A DNA stretch of 64,000 bases from Chitinophaga hostae (GTDB taxonomy: Bacteria > Bacteroidota > Bacteroidia > Chitinophagales > Chitinophagaceae): positions 186,001 to 250,000 of the forward strand of contig NZ_JAGTXB010000007.1 of assembly GCF_018224885.1 (NCBI RefSeq). The letters run 5' to 3'. A program made the position numbers and the translations under genes. Each line of letters starts with the position of its first letter. The stretch's first letter is position 1. Below are positions 1-8,555 of this stretch, one piece after another. Below the pieces are notes generated by a model. That model was given only the letters and a program-made list of their open reading frames with translations, was not told the DNA's origin and did not search any database.

Positions 1-28
1 TTAGTACGAAAAGAGAGACACATTTTTT

Positions 29-433
29 ATGAATAAGAAAGATATCTGGAGATATAAATCTTTGGAGCAGTTAGAGAATAAGAGTTGGGGAACGGCCACG
101 GAACAGGATTCAGGACTAATTCAAAAATGTCTTGCCTTAGTTAAAGTACCAGTAGTAAAGTTATCTGCGAGCGAATTGCGTACGTTAATCGGACAATCAT
201 TTAACCCTACCTATTTGGTACCTTTAGCATTAGAGATATTAAAAAACGATGTACTGGTAACTGCTGGTATGTATCCCGGCGATTTGCTGAAGAACGTACT
301 GGATGTACCTGCCACGTTTTGGGAAGAACACCCTGATCTTCACAAAAACCTGATCGACATGATGCAGGAAAGAAGTGAGGAAATTGAAACTGAAATTGAC
401 TTACCTGAATTCTGGCGTAAAGCAGAAGCCTAA
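29..433 (+). CDS. CdiI_2-like contact-dependent inhibition immunity protein
   Basis: This 134-residue cytoplasmic protein has no signal peptide. It shows the pattern I associate with the CdiI_2 immunity family: an N-terminal segment with YKSLEQLE, a central LRTLIGQ helix, then YLVPLALEIL and a YPGDLL motif, and a C-terminal FW motif. Such proteins neutralise toxin domains of contact-dependent inhibition or polymorphic toxin systems, and they also occur as orphan immunity genes. No toxin gene is visible, although anything upstream lies outside the window. The ATG at 29 follows a weak purine-rich stretch (AAGAGAGA). Family recognition is by remembered motif, not by search, and the cognate toxin is unknown. 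Confidence 0.7.
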   Translation: MNKKDIWRYKSLEQLENKSWGTATEQDSGLIQKCLALVKVPVVKLSASELRTLIGQSFNPTYLVPLALEILKNDVLVTAGMYPGDLLKNVLDVPATFWEEHPDLHKNLIDMMQERSEEIETEIDLPEFWRKAEA

Positions 434-498
434 TCACGTTGGGACTGATAAAAGTACACGAACGGCAGCGCTGTTTGCCTTCATTGTCACTTATCTTT

Positions 499-775
499 CT
501 AATCAGCACCACAGGCCTGTAGTATTTCTTTCAGCTTATTCAACAATGCGATGCCATACAGATTTTTGGCAATGATCTTCCCTCAAGATCCTGCAAAAAA
601 TTTCGTGGTGTGCCGCTAACGCCATATAGGCGAACTGCTTCATTGCCCATGTTTTAAGGTCAAACACCTGCAGCCAGTTGAGCTGACAGGTAGCAATGTT
701 ATGAGCTATAACGCCCGGCCAGTGCCAATTTGCTGCCTTACCGAAAAAGGCAAACAGTTGGCTGACCCGGTATTG
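499..775 (-). pseudogene. Decayed reverse-strand ORF of unknown family
   Basis: The 392-base gap between the immunity gene and dinB has no intact gene. On the reverse strand, an open stretch from about 775 reads as plausible globular protein (for example QLFAFFGKAANWHWPGVIAH and MKQFAYMALAAHHEIF). It then seems to shift frame at a run of six T and meet one stop. After that a second frame continues convincingly (NLYGIALLNKLKEILQ) to a stop at 499-501. One frameshift plus one nonsense codon suggests a dying gene or an insertion-sequence remnant. I do not recognise the family, and it could be chance. Confidence 0.3.
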
Positions 776-825
776 TTATACCTGGTCACGTAACAGCATT
801 GCCTATTAAAATACGGGAGCAATTG

Positions 826-1944
826 TTATTCCTCAAAATTAAAAAGGGATAACTGCGGGGATGGGCCGGTCTTCCCCTCTGATGCCGGGGCTTCGTTAAA
901 ATTCGACAACGTAATACCTAACAGCCGTATGGGTTTATCTTCCGGCGAGGTAGCCGCCAGTAATTGTTTAGCCGTTTCAATGATAGTTTCAAAATCCCCC
1001 ACCGGGAAAGGAAAGGATTGATTACGGGTGATCTGTTTAAAGTCGGCGTATTTTATTTTGAGGGTAATAGTACGCCCTTTCAGCTGGTAACGTTCCAGCC
1101 GGTCGTATACGGTTTTACCGATTTTTATCAGTTCGGCCTCCATATCAGCCACGGTGGTCAGATCGTAGGGGAACGTATCTTCGGCACCGAGCGACTTGGT
1201 TTCGCGGTGTGGCTGCACTTCCCGTTCATCTTGCCCCCGTACAATACGATAATAGAAACTGCCTACTTTCCCAAAATGCGTTTTCAGATCCTGCTCGGAT
1301 AACTTTTTAAGATCAGCGCCGGTAAAGAGGCCCATCCTTTTCATTTTATCGGCAGTTACCTTACCAACGCCATGGAATTTTTCTACGGGCAGTTGCTCCA
1401 TAAACGATTCAATGGAAGAAGGCCCTATAAAAGTCAGTCCATCCGGCTTATTCAGATCAGACGCAATTTTGGCGACAAACTTATTGATCGACACACCGGC
1501 TGAAGCAGTCAACTGCAGTTCGTCTCGGATAGCCTGTTTGATGAGTTTGGCGATTTCGATGGCAGAACCGATATGCTGTTTATCGGTTGTTACATCAAGA
1601 TAAGCCTCATCAAGCGACAACGGTTCGATGAGGTCAGTATGCCGTGAAAATATTTCGCGGATACGCCGGGATACTTCTTTATATGCATCAAAACGGGGAC
1701 GCACAAATATCAGTTCCGGGCATAACTGCTGCGCTCTTTTAGAGGGCATAGCAGAGCGCACGCCAAATTTACGGGCTTCATAACTGGCGGTAGCCACCAC
1801 ACCGCCACGGCCTTCGGGAGAGCCACCAACAGCAATGGCCTTGCCCCTGTAAAGCGGGTTATCACGTTGCTCTACAGACGCATAAAAAGCGTCCATATCA
1901 ATATGAATAATTTTACGTTGTATGCTGTTTGAATTGTTCTCCAT
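826..1944 (-). CDS. dinB: DNA polymerase IV (Y-family)
   Basis: This 372-residue protein is a translesion polymerase that extends mismatched or damaged primer ends without proofreading. The palm carboxylates are visible: D16 in the N-terminal HIDMDAFYASVE motif, and D112/E113 in PLSLDEAYLD. A helix-hairpin-helix region follows around residues 170-215, and a little-finger domain covers about 240-350. The extreme C-terminus carries QLSLF (364-368), a canonical beta-clamp binding motif, so polymerase access to the fork is probably clamp-dependent. Length is normal for DinB. A TATCTTTA box lies 20 bases upstream of the start on the reverse strand. The gene appears monocistronic. Confidence 0.96.
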   Translation of the reverse strand: MENNSNSIQRKIIHIDMDAFYASVEQRDNPLYRGKAIAVGGSPEGRGGVVATASYEARKFGVRSAMPSKRAQQLCPELIFVRPRFDAYKEVSRRIREIFSRHTDLIEPLSLDEAYLDVTTDKQHIGSAIEIAKLIKQAIRDELQLTASAGVSINKFVAKIASDLNKPDGLTFIGPSSIESFMEQLPVEKFHGVGKVTADKMKRMGLFTGADLKKLSEQDLKTHFGKVGSFYYRIVRGQDEREVQPHRETKSLGAEDTFPYDLTTVADMEAELIKIGKTVYDRLERYQLKGRTITLKIKYADFKQITRNQSFPFPVGDFETIIETAKQLLAATSPEDKPIRLLGITLSNFNEAPASEGKTGPSPQLSLFNFEE

Positions 1945-1964
1945 TTCTACACCAGGAAGCGATG

Positions 1965-1972
1965 TAAAGATA
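1965..1972 (-). promoter_or_regulatory. Putative -7 box of dinB
   Basis: On the reverse strand this reads TATCTTTA, one mismatch from the Bacteroidota -7 consensus TAnnTTTG, about 20 bases before the dinB ATG. Assignment is by motif and position only. Confidence 0.45.
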
Positions 1973-2054
1973 CGATGAAATATATTCAGGGACCACGGGG
2001 TTTATGCTGCTGATCAGTAGTCTGCCACCCGGTTCATAATGTTAAATTTATGCC

Positions 2055-2078
2055 AAAACGCTCCGGGGAGCGTTTTTA
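2055..2078 (+). terminator. Hairpin with T-run before pentapeptide gene
   Basis: AACGCTCC and GGAGCGTT form a perfect stem with almost no loop, followed by a T-run. The A-rich left flank makes it look bidirectional. It lies 4 bases before the GTG assigned as start of the next gene, which is odd for a terminator, so it may instead be a leader structure. Confidence 0.5.
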
Positions 2079-2081
2079 TAA

Positions 2082-2696
2082 GTGTTATCTTTAGCCACTA
2101 AATTTTATACCGTAGCGGACTACGATCAGGAACTTTCGCATGCACACAAAAAATTCGAAAACATCGTCTGGGAAGGCAAAACGATTGCCGGCCGTGAATT
2201 TTTTGATTGCCAGTTTTACAAATGCAGCCTGAAGGAATCTGTTTTTGTAGACTGCACTTTCGACAAATGTACTTTTGAGCACTGTGATTTGTCGCTTATA
2301 CAGTTCAAACAAACGGGATTTAGCCGCATCGTGTTGCTGAACTCCAAAGCTATCGGTGTAGCATGGCATACCACCCGTAATCCGTTTTCGATGGAATTCC
2401 ATCATAGCCGTATCAGCTTTAGTAGTTTTTCCGGCAAAAATCTCAGGAAAGGTATTTTTATTCACTGCCAGGCAGACGAAGTGGATTTTTCGTCGTGCAA
2501 TTTATCGATGGCTACTTTTACAGGAACTGATCTGGCCGGAGCCCGGTTTTCGGAAACGGATCTTACGCAGGCTGATTTTGTAGATGCGCGGCGGTATGCG
2601 ATCAATGTACAGGGCAATAAGGTGCGGAAAGCGAAGTTCAGTTTGCCGGATGCACTGGTATTGCTGGCGGGATTGGGTGTGGAGATTGTAGAATAG
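2082..2696 (+). CDS. Pentapeptide-repeat protein
   Basis: The 204-residue product has the A(D/N)LxX-type pattern of a right-handed quadrilateral beta-helix. One block covers about residues 40-80 (phenylalanine and cysteine every five residues) and a second covers 125-170 (CNLSMATFTGTDLAGARF), separated by a less regular linker. Size is close to Qnr/Mfp proteins that mimic DNA and protect gyrase, but nothing here proves that role. The start is awkward. GTG at 2082 follows an in-frame stop at 2079-2081, no ATG occurs in frame for a long way, and a TATCTTTA -7-like box (2086-2093) overlaps the first codons. A leaderless or non-canonical start is possible. Reading frame certain, start uncertain. 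Confidence 0.8.
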   Translation: MLSLATKFYTVADYDQELSHAHKKFENIVWEGKTIAGREFFDCQFYKCSLKESVFVDCTFDKCTFEHCDLSLIQFKQTGFSRIVLLNSKAIGVAWHTTRNPFSMEFHHSRISFSSFSGKNLRKGIFIHCQADEVDFSSCNLSMATFTGTDLAGARFSETDLTQADFVDARRYAINVQGNKVRKAKFSLPDALVLLAGLGVEIVE

Positions 2697-2740
2697 AAAG
2701 ACGTCCGCATTATCCTGGCATCCTGGTTCTAAAATACGAT

Positions 2741-2775
2741 AAAAAACCCCGGCCATACTCTACCGGGGCTTTTTC
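2741..2775. terminator. Bidirectional terminator between pentapeptide gene and beta-galactosidase
   Basis: An A-run, CCCCGG, a 9-base loop, CCGGGG and a T-run form a symmetrical intrinsic terminator between two converging genes (stop at 2696 on the plus strand, stop at 2794 on the minus strand). It can serve both directions. Confidence 0.85.
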
Positions 2776-2793
2776 TCCACTTTTGCTTTCCTC

Positions 2794-5700
2794 TTATTTC
2801 AAAGGCTTTATCCAATAACTATACGACTGATCCGCATAAGGGATCCTGTATTCTTTCAACGGCATAGAACCCCAGCTGTCAATACCCTGCACACCCGATT
2901 GCTGCATATCTACATGCATATAAACGGTATCACGGGCAACCAGTTCGCCGGAATGATATTGCTTTTTATCCGCTTCCGGATCCAGGTCATCCAAGCTGTA
3001 AGGCAATGCAGAGAAATTAATCAGCTCTCCGGCATATTCAAAACGTAAACCCTTTCCTTTCCTGTTGGTGATATTCACCCAGCGCACATCAGATTTATTG
3101 CCGCTTTCCTGTGGACGGGCATAAGGAAAGTACTGGCTGTCGACCGACTGCTGATAGATACCGACAAAGGAAGCCGTCTTCCTGTCCCAATAGTTTTCCC
3201 AGGGACCACGGCCATAGTAGCTGATCTTATTTAACGCTTTATTCAGCCGCAGGTCATTACCTACCCGCAATAACAAAGGATATTTCCCTTTAATAACGTG
3301 CAGCTGGTTATCCACTTTTACGGCGCCATCGCCATACACGTGGAAAGTTTGTGTGATGGTTGCTTCACCTTCCAGTAACTCTTTCTGAATGGTTACCACG
3401 TAGCCTGCATCCGTTTTTTGGCTGGTAGCGCTCAACACTTTTCCTGCTTCGGCAGCATTACGCCATTTCCGGAGCGAATGGTTAAAGCCGGCTCCCAGGT
3501 CGTTGTCGGTGGGCGCACGCCAGAATGCCGGCTGAACAGCCCCTTGCAGCAACGGCGTACCTTGCAGCTCGTAGCCGTTAAGGGTTCCCTTGTTCAGGTC
3601 AAAAGACAATGAAAAGCCGCTGCCTTTGAATTGCAGCGATCCCGGAGTTGCTGTTGCTGTAAGTGCGGATTGTTTTGCGGTAATATTGGCGTCGCTTTTC
3701 GCCGCCTGCTGCCATACAAACTGTTCTGCCGCTATTTCGTAGCCGGCGGGCAGAAAGGGTTCTTTTTCTTTCAGTGCGTAGCGCACATTCAGAAAATATT
3801 CTTTACCTGGCTTCGCGACAGATTTCACCGGCAGCGGGATGTTGATCTTTTGTTGAGGCCCTGCCTTCAGCTCCCTGATTACGCCATGTTCTACCGGTTT
3901 TCCATCTTCCAGTATTTCCCAGTTCAGCTGGTAGTTAGCCAGGTCACGGAAGAAATAGCCGTTGCGGATGGTAATAGCATCACGACCATTAAAAGCGGTG
4001 CTGATATGCTGGTATACTTTCTTCACCTCCACGGCCATAGGTGTTAAGCCCCGATGGGCGGTTACCACCCCTTTTACGCAGAAATCGTTATCGCTGAAGT
4101 CTTCATTTACGGGTCCGCTCAGCGGGAAGTCGCCGCCATAGGCCAGTATGCGCTTACCGTTTTTCACCGTATCAATTCCCTGGTCTATCCACTCCCAGAT
4201 AAATCCGCCCTGGAGATAAGGATTATTCTCGATCGCCGTCCAGTACTCCTGGAAATTGCCCAGGCTATTTCCCATGATATGTGCGTATTCACTCATGATC
4301 ATCGGGCGATCCGGATTGCGTTGTGAATAACGCAGTAGCGAACCGGGAGAAGGATACTGAGGTACGATCATATCGGTATTATAGTCGTGCTCCGCACGCT
4401 CGTATTGCACCGGACGGGTATGATCAGTTGCTTTCAGCCAATCGTAGGCTTCATAAAAATTAGCGCCGTTGCCTGCTTCATTACCCAGCGACCAGGTAAC
4501 TACTGCTGCATGATTTTTATCGCGCTCGTACATACGCTTTACTCTTTCAAGATGAGGCACGCGCCATTCTTTATCATTCGCAAACGTATAGGCGAGATCG
4601 TAGTAGCGGCCATGGGATTCAATATTGGCTTCATCTACCACGTACAGTCCGTATTCATCGCACAGCTGCATCCAGTAAGGATCGGGGGGATAGTGGGAAT
4701 GACGCACCGCATTTACATTCAGTTGTTTCATCATCTCCATGTCCTTTCGCATGTCGTCGTGCGTAAGCGTATGCCCCTGCGTAGCGTTGTGTTCATGCCT
4801 GTTCACGCCTTTCAGGAAAATACGTTTTCCATTTACGAGGAAATTACGGTCGATGATTTCTATGGAGCGGAAGCCAACCCGCTGTGGAATTACTTCCAAT
4901 ACCTCCCCCGTTTTATCTTTCAAGGTAATGTAAAGGGTATACAGGTAGGGTATTTCGGCCGACCAGGTTTTTACAGCGGGTATTTCATGACTGAAACTAA
5001 CGGTAGATTTATAATTACCCAGTACTTTCTGTATACCAGCCGTTTCTTCGCTGTACACGCTTTTACCGGCAGCATCACGGAGGTCTACAGCTACGGAGAA
5101 TGTGTCCGGTTTACTATGGTTGGTATTTTTATCGATGCGGTAATTATCTACCTCCATATCAATTTTAAAAATACCATTGGTGTATGATTTATCGAGGGCA
5201 GATGTAATTTTAAAATCACGCACATCCATCTTTGGCGTGGAATAGAGGTATACTTCCCTTTCTATACCCGAAATACGCCACATATCCTGGCATTCCAGGT
5301 AGGAGCCATCGCTCCAGCGATATACCTGTAATGCGATGAGGTTCTCCCCTGGTTTTACATACCTGGTGATATCAAATTCCGCTGCCAGTTTACTGTCTTC
5401 ACTATATCCTACTTTTTCGCCGTTTACCCAGATAAAGAAAGCCGATTTTACGGCGCCAAGATGAATGAATACCTGTCTGCCATCCCATTGCTGCGGGATG
5501 TTGATTTTTTTGCGGTAAGATCCAACCGGGTTATTATCTTCCGGAATATCAAAAGGTGCATTCAGGTCTTCGCCTGTTTTGGTACGACCGGCAAATTCAT
5601 ACGGCTGATTCACGTAAATGGGCAGGCCGTAGCCGTTCACTTCCCAATTGGCCGGCACTTTGAAATTATCCCAGGCCGCATCGTTAAAGTTTACTTTATA

Positions 5701-5955
5701 GAAGTCCATGGGCCGTTTGCGGGGATCCTGCACCCAATTAAATTTCCATTGACCATTGAGAGATATAAAATAAGCGGACTGCTCTTTTTCCCGCTGCTGC
5801 GCCAGGCTGGCGTTCTCGTAAGCAAAGGCGGTGGCGCGCATCGGCATCCGGTTTATCGACACCACTTCAGGTGTTTGTAATGCTGAGGGTAACTGTTGCG
5901 CCCACCCCTGCATACACAAAACGGCGAGGGCTACCAGTAGTAGTCTTTCTTTCAT
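2794..5955 (-). CDS. lacZ: Secreted GH2 beta-galactosidase (LacZ type)
   Basis: This 1053-residue glycoside hydrolase has a Sec signal peptide ending near residue 19. The order is a jelly-roll sugar-binding domain (about 60-240), an immunoglobulin-like domain (240-360), the TIM barrel (360-650), a second Ig-like domain, and the beta-galactosidase small-chain domain (about 780-1050). The acid/base glutamate is E493 in SLGNEAG and the nucleophile is E556 in MSEYAH. Both are in the expected context, so the enzyme should be a retaining beta-galactosidase acting in the periplasm or outer envelope. Length fits five-domain LacZ proteins plus a leader. Two GTTCAGT repeats 14 bases apart (957-963 and 971-977 of the sixth kilobase) lie just upstream of the start. 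It is divergent from the serine hydrolase gene. Confidence 0.93.
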   Translation of the reverse strand: MKERLLLVALAVLCMQGWAQQLPSALQTPEVVSINRMPMRATAFAYENASLAQQREKEQSAYFISLNGQWKFNWVQDPRKRPMDFYKVNFNDAAWDNFKVPANWEVNGYGLPIYVNQPYEFAGRTKTGEDLNAPFDIPEDNNPVGSYRKKINIPQQWDGRQVFIHLGAVKSAFFIWVNGEKVGYSEDSKLAAEFDITRYVKPGENLIALQVYRWSDGSYLECQDMWRISGIEREVYLYSTPKMDVRDFKITSALDKSYTNGIFKIDMEVDNYRIDKNTNHSKPDTFSVAVDLRDAAGKSVYSEETAGIQKVLGNYKSTVSFSHEIPAVKTWSAEIPYLYTLYITLKDKTGEVLEVIPQRVGFRSIEIIDRNFLVNGKRIFLKGVNRHEHNATQGHTLTHDDMRKDMEMMKQLNVNAVRHSHYPPDPYWMQLCDEYGLYVVDEANIESHGRYYDLAYTFANDKEWRVPHLERVKRMYERDKNHAAVVTWSLGNEAGNGANFYEAYDWLKATDHTRPVQYERAEHDYNTDMIVPQYPSPGSLLRYSQRNPDRPMIMSEYAHIMGNSLGNFQEYWTAIENNPYLQGGFIWEWIDQGIDTVKNGKRILAYGGDFPLSGPVNEDFSDNDFCVKGVVTAHRGLTPMAVEVKKVYQHISTAFNGRDAITIRNGYFFRDLANYQLNWEILEDGKPVEHGVIRELKAGPQQKINIPLPVKSVAKPGKEYFLNVRYALKEKEPFLPAGYEIAAEQFVWQQAAKSDANITAKQSALTATATPGSLQFKGSGFSLSFDLNKGTLNGYELQGTPLLQGAVQPAFWRAPTDNDLGAGFNHSLRKWRNAAEAGKVLSATSQKTDAGYVVTIQKELLEGEATITQTFHVYGDGAVKVDNQLHVIKGKYPLLLRVGNDLRLNKALNKISYYGRGPWENYWDRKTASFVGIYQQSVDSQYFPYARPQESGNKSDVRWVNITNRKGKGLRFEYAGELINFSALPYSLDDLDPEADKKQYHSGELVARDTVYMHVDMQQSGVQGIDSWGSMPLKEYRIPYADQSYSYWIKPLK

Positions 5956-6098
5956 TGTTCAGTTAAAAAAGTTCAGTAACACATAAAGAAAAGCATATTT
6001 TTTCTAAACTAACGGATAAATATGATGAGCAGTATTGGGTAATATTATTATATTTCCTGTAAAACAAACAAGTTAACTTCATCATCCTCCTGTTTCGT

Positions 6099-7547
6099 AT
6101 GAACAAAAAACGTTTGCAAATTTTACTGTTCCTTATCGGTTCCGGCATTATTTTTTACTTTCCCGGCAAAGCTCAGGACCGGGTTACCCAATTAAACACG
6201 TTATTTGACAGTCTTGCTGCCCGGCAGGATTTCAATGGCTGTATCCTTGTTGCTGAAAACGGCAAACCCATTTTCGAAAAAGCGGTAGGATACGCGGATC
6301 TTGACAAGAAAGTCCCCAATCGTATCAGCACCCGTTTTGAACTGGCGTCCGTATCCAAACAATTTACCGCGATGGCCATTATGCAATTAAAGGAGCAGGG
6401 AAAATTGCAGTACGATGATTCACTCCGGCAATATTTCCCGGCGCTGAAATTCACGGGTGTGACTATACGTCATTTACTCAACCAAACCTCCGGTATACCG
6501 GAGGTGCTGGCCTGGAACCAGCAACAACTCGACACTTCCAGGATCAATGGCAATATGGATATCATACAGCGGTTACCCAATGTGTACGACAGCACTTATT
6601 TTAAACCAGGTACCGCTTACCGCTACTCCAATACGAACTATTTGTTGCTGGCACAGATCGTTGAAAAAGTTTCCGGAGAAAAATTTGCAGACTATATGAG
6701 GCGGCACGTTTTTCTTCCGGCAGGTATGAAAAATACATTGGTATATTCCAGGCGCAGTGCGGTGCAACCTATCCCGGATTATGCATTGGGCTATATATGG
6801 GATGCCAGCGCCAATAAATTCCTGGACCCCGACAGCACTATGTCCAATAGTTACACTTATTACCTGGACCGCATTGCCGGACCATTTGGCATTTGCAGCA
6901 ATGTAACCGACCTGCTTTCCTGGGATCAGGCGTTGTATACAGAAAAGCTGGTGAAAAAAGCTACCCTGCTGGAAGCATATACGCCGTTCCCTTTGAAAGA
7001 AGGGAATGCAGGCCTGGCGCCCGGACTCGATTATGGTTTTGGCTGGGTACTTTCCGCCGAACCTTCCAAGGGACAGAACGTTTGGCATAATGGTAGCTGG
7101 GGAGGTTATAATACCCTCATTACACGATATATTGATCATAATAAGACCATTATTATATTATCCAACATCGATCGGCTGGTGAATGTAATGACCCTCATTC
7201 CTTCCGTTGACGACATCGTATGGGGTAATCCTTATAGCATTCCGCAAAAAAAACCGCTCCCTTACAGTATCAAACTACCACAGGAAGCGCTGGATGCCTT
7301 AGCAGGCGTGTATCCGTTAACAGATAACCCGGCGTTAAAAATGCGTATTAATGTAAAGGGCAATAAAGTATATGCCACATTTGGTGATCAGTCGGCGGCG
7401 GAGATCTATCCTGAGTCGGCCGATACATTCTTTTACACCGTGGTGGACGCCAAACTCAAATTTGAAAAAGACCCTGCCGGTACACCCATTAAACTGACCT
7501 TATATCAAAACGGAAGGGAAATTATCATGACCCGCGGTACGAAATAA
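6099..7547 (+). CDS. Exported serine hydrolase, beta-lactamase/DD-peptidase fold
   Basis: This 482-residue protein has a hydrophobic leader (residues 6-25). The three motifs of the class C beta-lactamase/AmpH/esterase superfamily are present: S84-V-S-K87, Y176-S-N178, and H330-N-G332 in the place of KTG. The catalytic domain covers about 30-370, and the remaining C-terminal stretch resembles the lipocalin-like or DUF3471-type tail common in such enzymes. The HNG variant is usual for esterases and D-aminopeptidase-like members, so a true beta-lactamase role is less likely than peptidase or esterase action in the periplasm. No operon partner is evident. Confidence 0.87.
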   Translation: MNKKRLQILLFLIGSGIIFYFPGKAQDRVTQLNTLFDSLAARQDFNGCILVAENGKPIFEKAVGYADLDKKVPNRISTRFELASVSKQFTAMAIMQLKEQGKLQYDDSLRQYFPALKFTGVTIRHLLNQTSGIPEVLAWNQQQLDTSRINGNMDIIQRLPNVYDSTYFKPGTAYRYSNTNYLLLAQIVEKVSGEKFADYMRRHVFLPAGMKNTLVYSRRSAVQPIPDYALGYIWDASANKFLDPDSTMSNSYTYYLDRIAGPFGICSNVTDLLSWDQALYTEKLVKKATLLEAYTPFPLKEGNAGLAPGLDYGFGWVLSAEPSKGQNVWHNGSWGGYNTLITRYIDHNKTIIILSNIDRLVNVMTLIPSVDDIVWGNPYSIPQKKPLPYSIKLPQEALDALAGVYPLTDNPALKMRINVKGNKVYATFGDQSAAEIYPESADTFFYTVVDAKLKFEKDPAGTPIKLTLYQNGREIIMTRGTK

Positions 7548-7558
7548 AATGGATTTTC

Positions 7559-7566
7559 TTACTTTG
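7559..7566 (+). promoter_or_regulatory. Putative -7 box of the AraC gene
   Basis: TTACTTTG differs from TAnnTTTG at one position and lies 19 bases before the ATG at 7586. This supports a separate promoter and a short leader for the regulator. Confidence 0.4.
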
Positions 7567-7585
7567 GGATAAAACCGCCAGCGTT

Positions 7586-8467
7586 ATGATCAGGAAGAAA
7601 GAAGGCTTTCAGGGACAACGGATGATAGTAATACCACGCGATGTCCTGACCAGGAACTGTGAGAAGGAGCCTGTGCTTACTCCCCTATACATCACCGATA
7701 TCGGTTATTATCCCAAAGCCCTTTTTCATCACCGGAAAAGAGCCCAGGGCGCGGATCAGCATATACTTATCTATTGCCTGGAAGGCAAGGGCAGTGTTAC
7801 ACTGAAAAAGGAAACCCTGCTAATCCAGGCCGGCGATTGCTTCCTGTTGCCCCGCAAATGGGCCCATGAATACAGTGCCGACGAAAATGATCCATGGACT
7901 ATTTACTGGGCGCATTTCCTTGGCAGCAGTGCTGATGCCATTGTAGATGTGGCGATTAAAGAATGGAACGGCCACAAAACATTCCTGCCTCATTCACTGG
8001 AAAGACTGCAACAGTTTGAACAGATATACCAGCAACTGCAGCGTGGTTACCGCCAGGAAAACCTCGTCTACTCAAATATGAATTTCTGGTCTTTCCTCTC
8101 TTCCTGTATGTATCCCGGCATTACCCACCCCGGAAAAGCAAGCCAGCAGCACGATGCGGTGGACGTGGCCATCGATTATATGAATAGCCACCTGGACACC
8201 ATGCTTACGCTGCGGCAAATGGCCAAAGCCGCTAACCTGTCGCAGTCGCATTTTTCCTTTCTTTTCAAAACAAATACCGGCTTTTCGCCCATCGAATACT
8301 TTAACCACCTGAAAGTACAGAAGGCTTGCCAGTACCTGCTTTTTACACCTTTGCGCATTAAAGAAGTGGCTGCTCAGCTGGGCATGGAAGATCCCTATTA
8401 TTTCTCGCGCATGTTTACCCGGGTCATGGGTATTTCTCCCAACCAATACCGGGAAAAGAAAGTTTAA
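7586..8467 (+). CDS. AraC-family transcriptional regulator
   Basis: This 293-residue regulator has an N-terminal cupin-type ligand-binding domain (about 40-130; GDCFLLPRKWAHEY is the typical beta-turn stretch). A linker leads to a C-terminal pair of helix-turn-helix motifs (about 195-292) ending in EDPYYFSRMFTRVMGISP, the usual AraC signature. Regulators of this shape commonly respond to sugars. It lies immediately upstream of, and co-directional with, the cytochrome c/DUF1553 cluster (gap of about 90 bases), and downstream of the serine hydrolase and GH2 genes. Either neighbourhood could be its target. An internal ATG at 7622 is a possible alternative start. Confidence 0.92.
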   Translation: MIRKKEGFQGQRMIVIPRDVLTRNCEKEPVLTPLYITDIGYYPKALFHHRKRAQGADQHILIYCLEGKGSVTLKKETLLIQAGDCFLLPRKWAHEYSADENDPWTIYWAHFLGSSADAIVDVAIKEWNGHKTFLPHSLERLQQFEQIYQQLQRGYRQENLVYSNMNFWSFLSSCMYPGITHPGKASQQHDAVDVAIDYMNSHLDTMLTLRQMAKAANLSQSHFSFLFKTNTGFSPIEYFNHLKVQKACQYLLFTPLRIKEVAAQLGMEDPYYFSRMFTRVMGISPNQYREKKV

Positions 8468-8555
8468 TCGTAAGATAATCCATCATATTCAGCAGATCAT
8501 CTAGCAGCATTCTCTGCTGTCCGGGCTATTTTTACAGGGTGTCAATCAATTGCTA

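Noticed and set aside
207..512. Reverse-strand 101-residue ORF over the immunity gene
   Set aside because: Composition is arginine/serine-rich and shadow-like, while the forward frame has clear family motifs.
4387..5187. 266-residue forward ORF inside the beta-galactosidase gene
   Set aside because: It is antisense to conserved GH2 barrel sequence and has no recognisable domain.
6099..7547. True class C beta-lactamase conferring resistance
   Set aside because: HNG replaces KTG and the length and tail fit esterase/peptidase relatives.
8550..8555. Upstream TTG start of the DUF1553 protein
   Set aside because: The ATG two codons later gives the same leader and is a more usual start.
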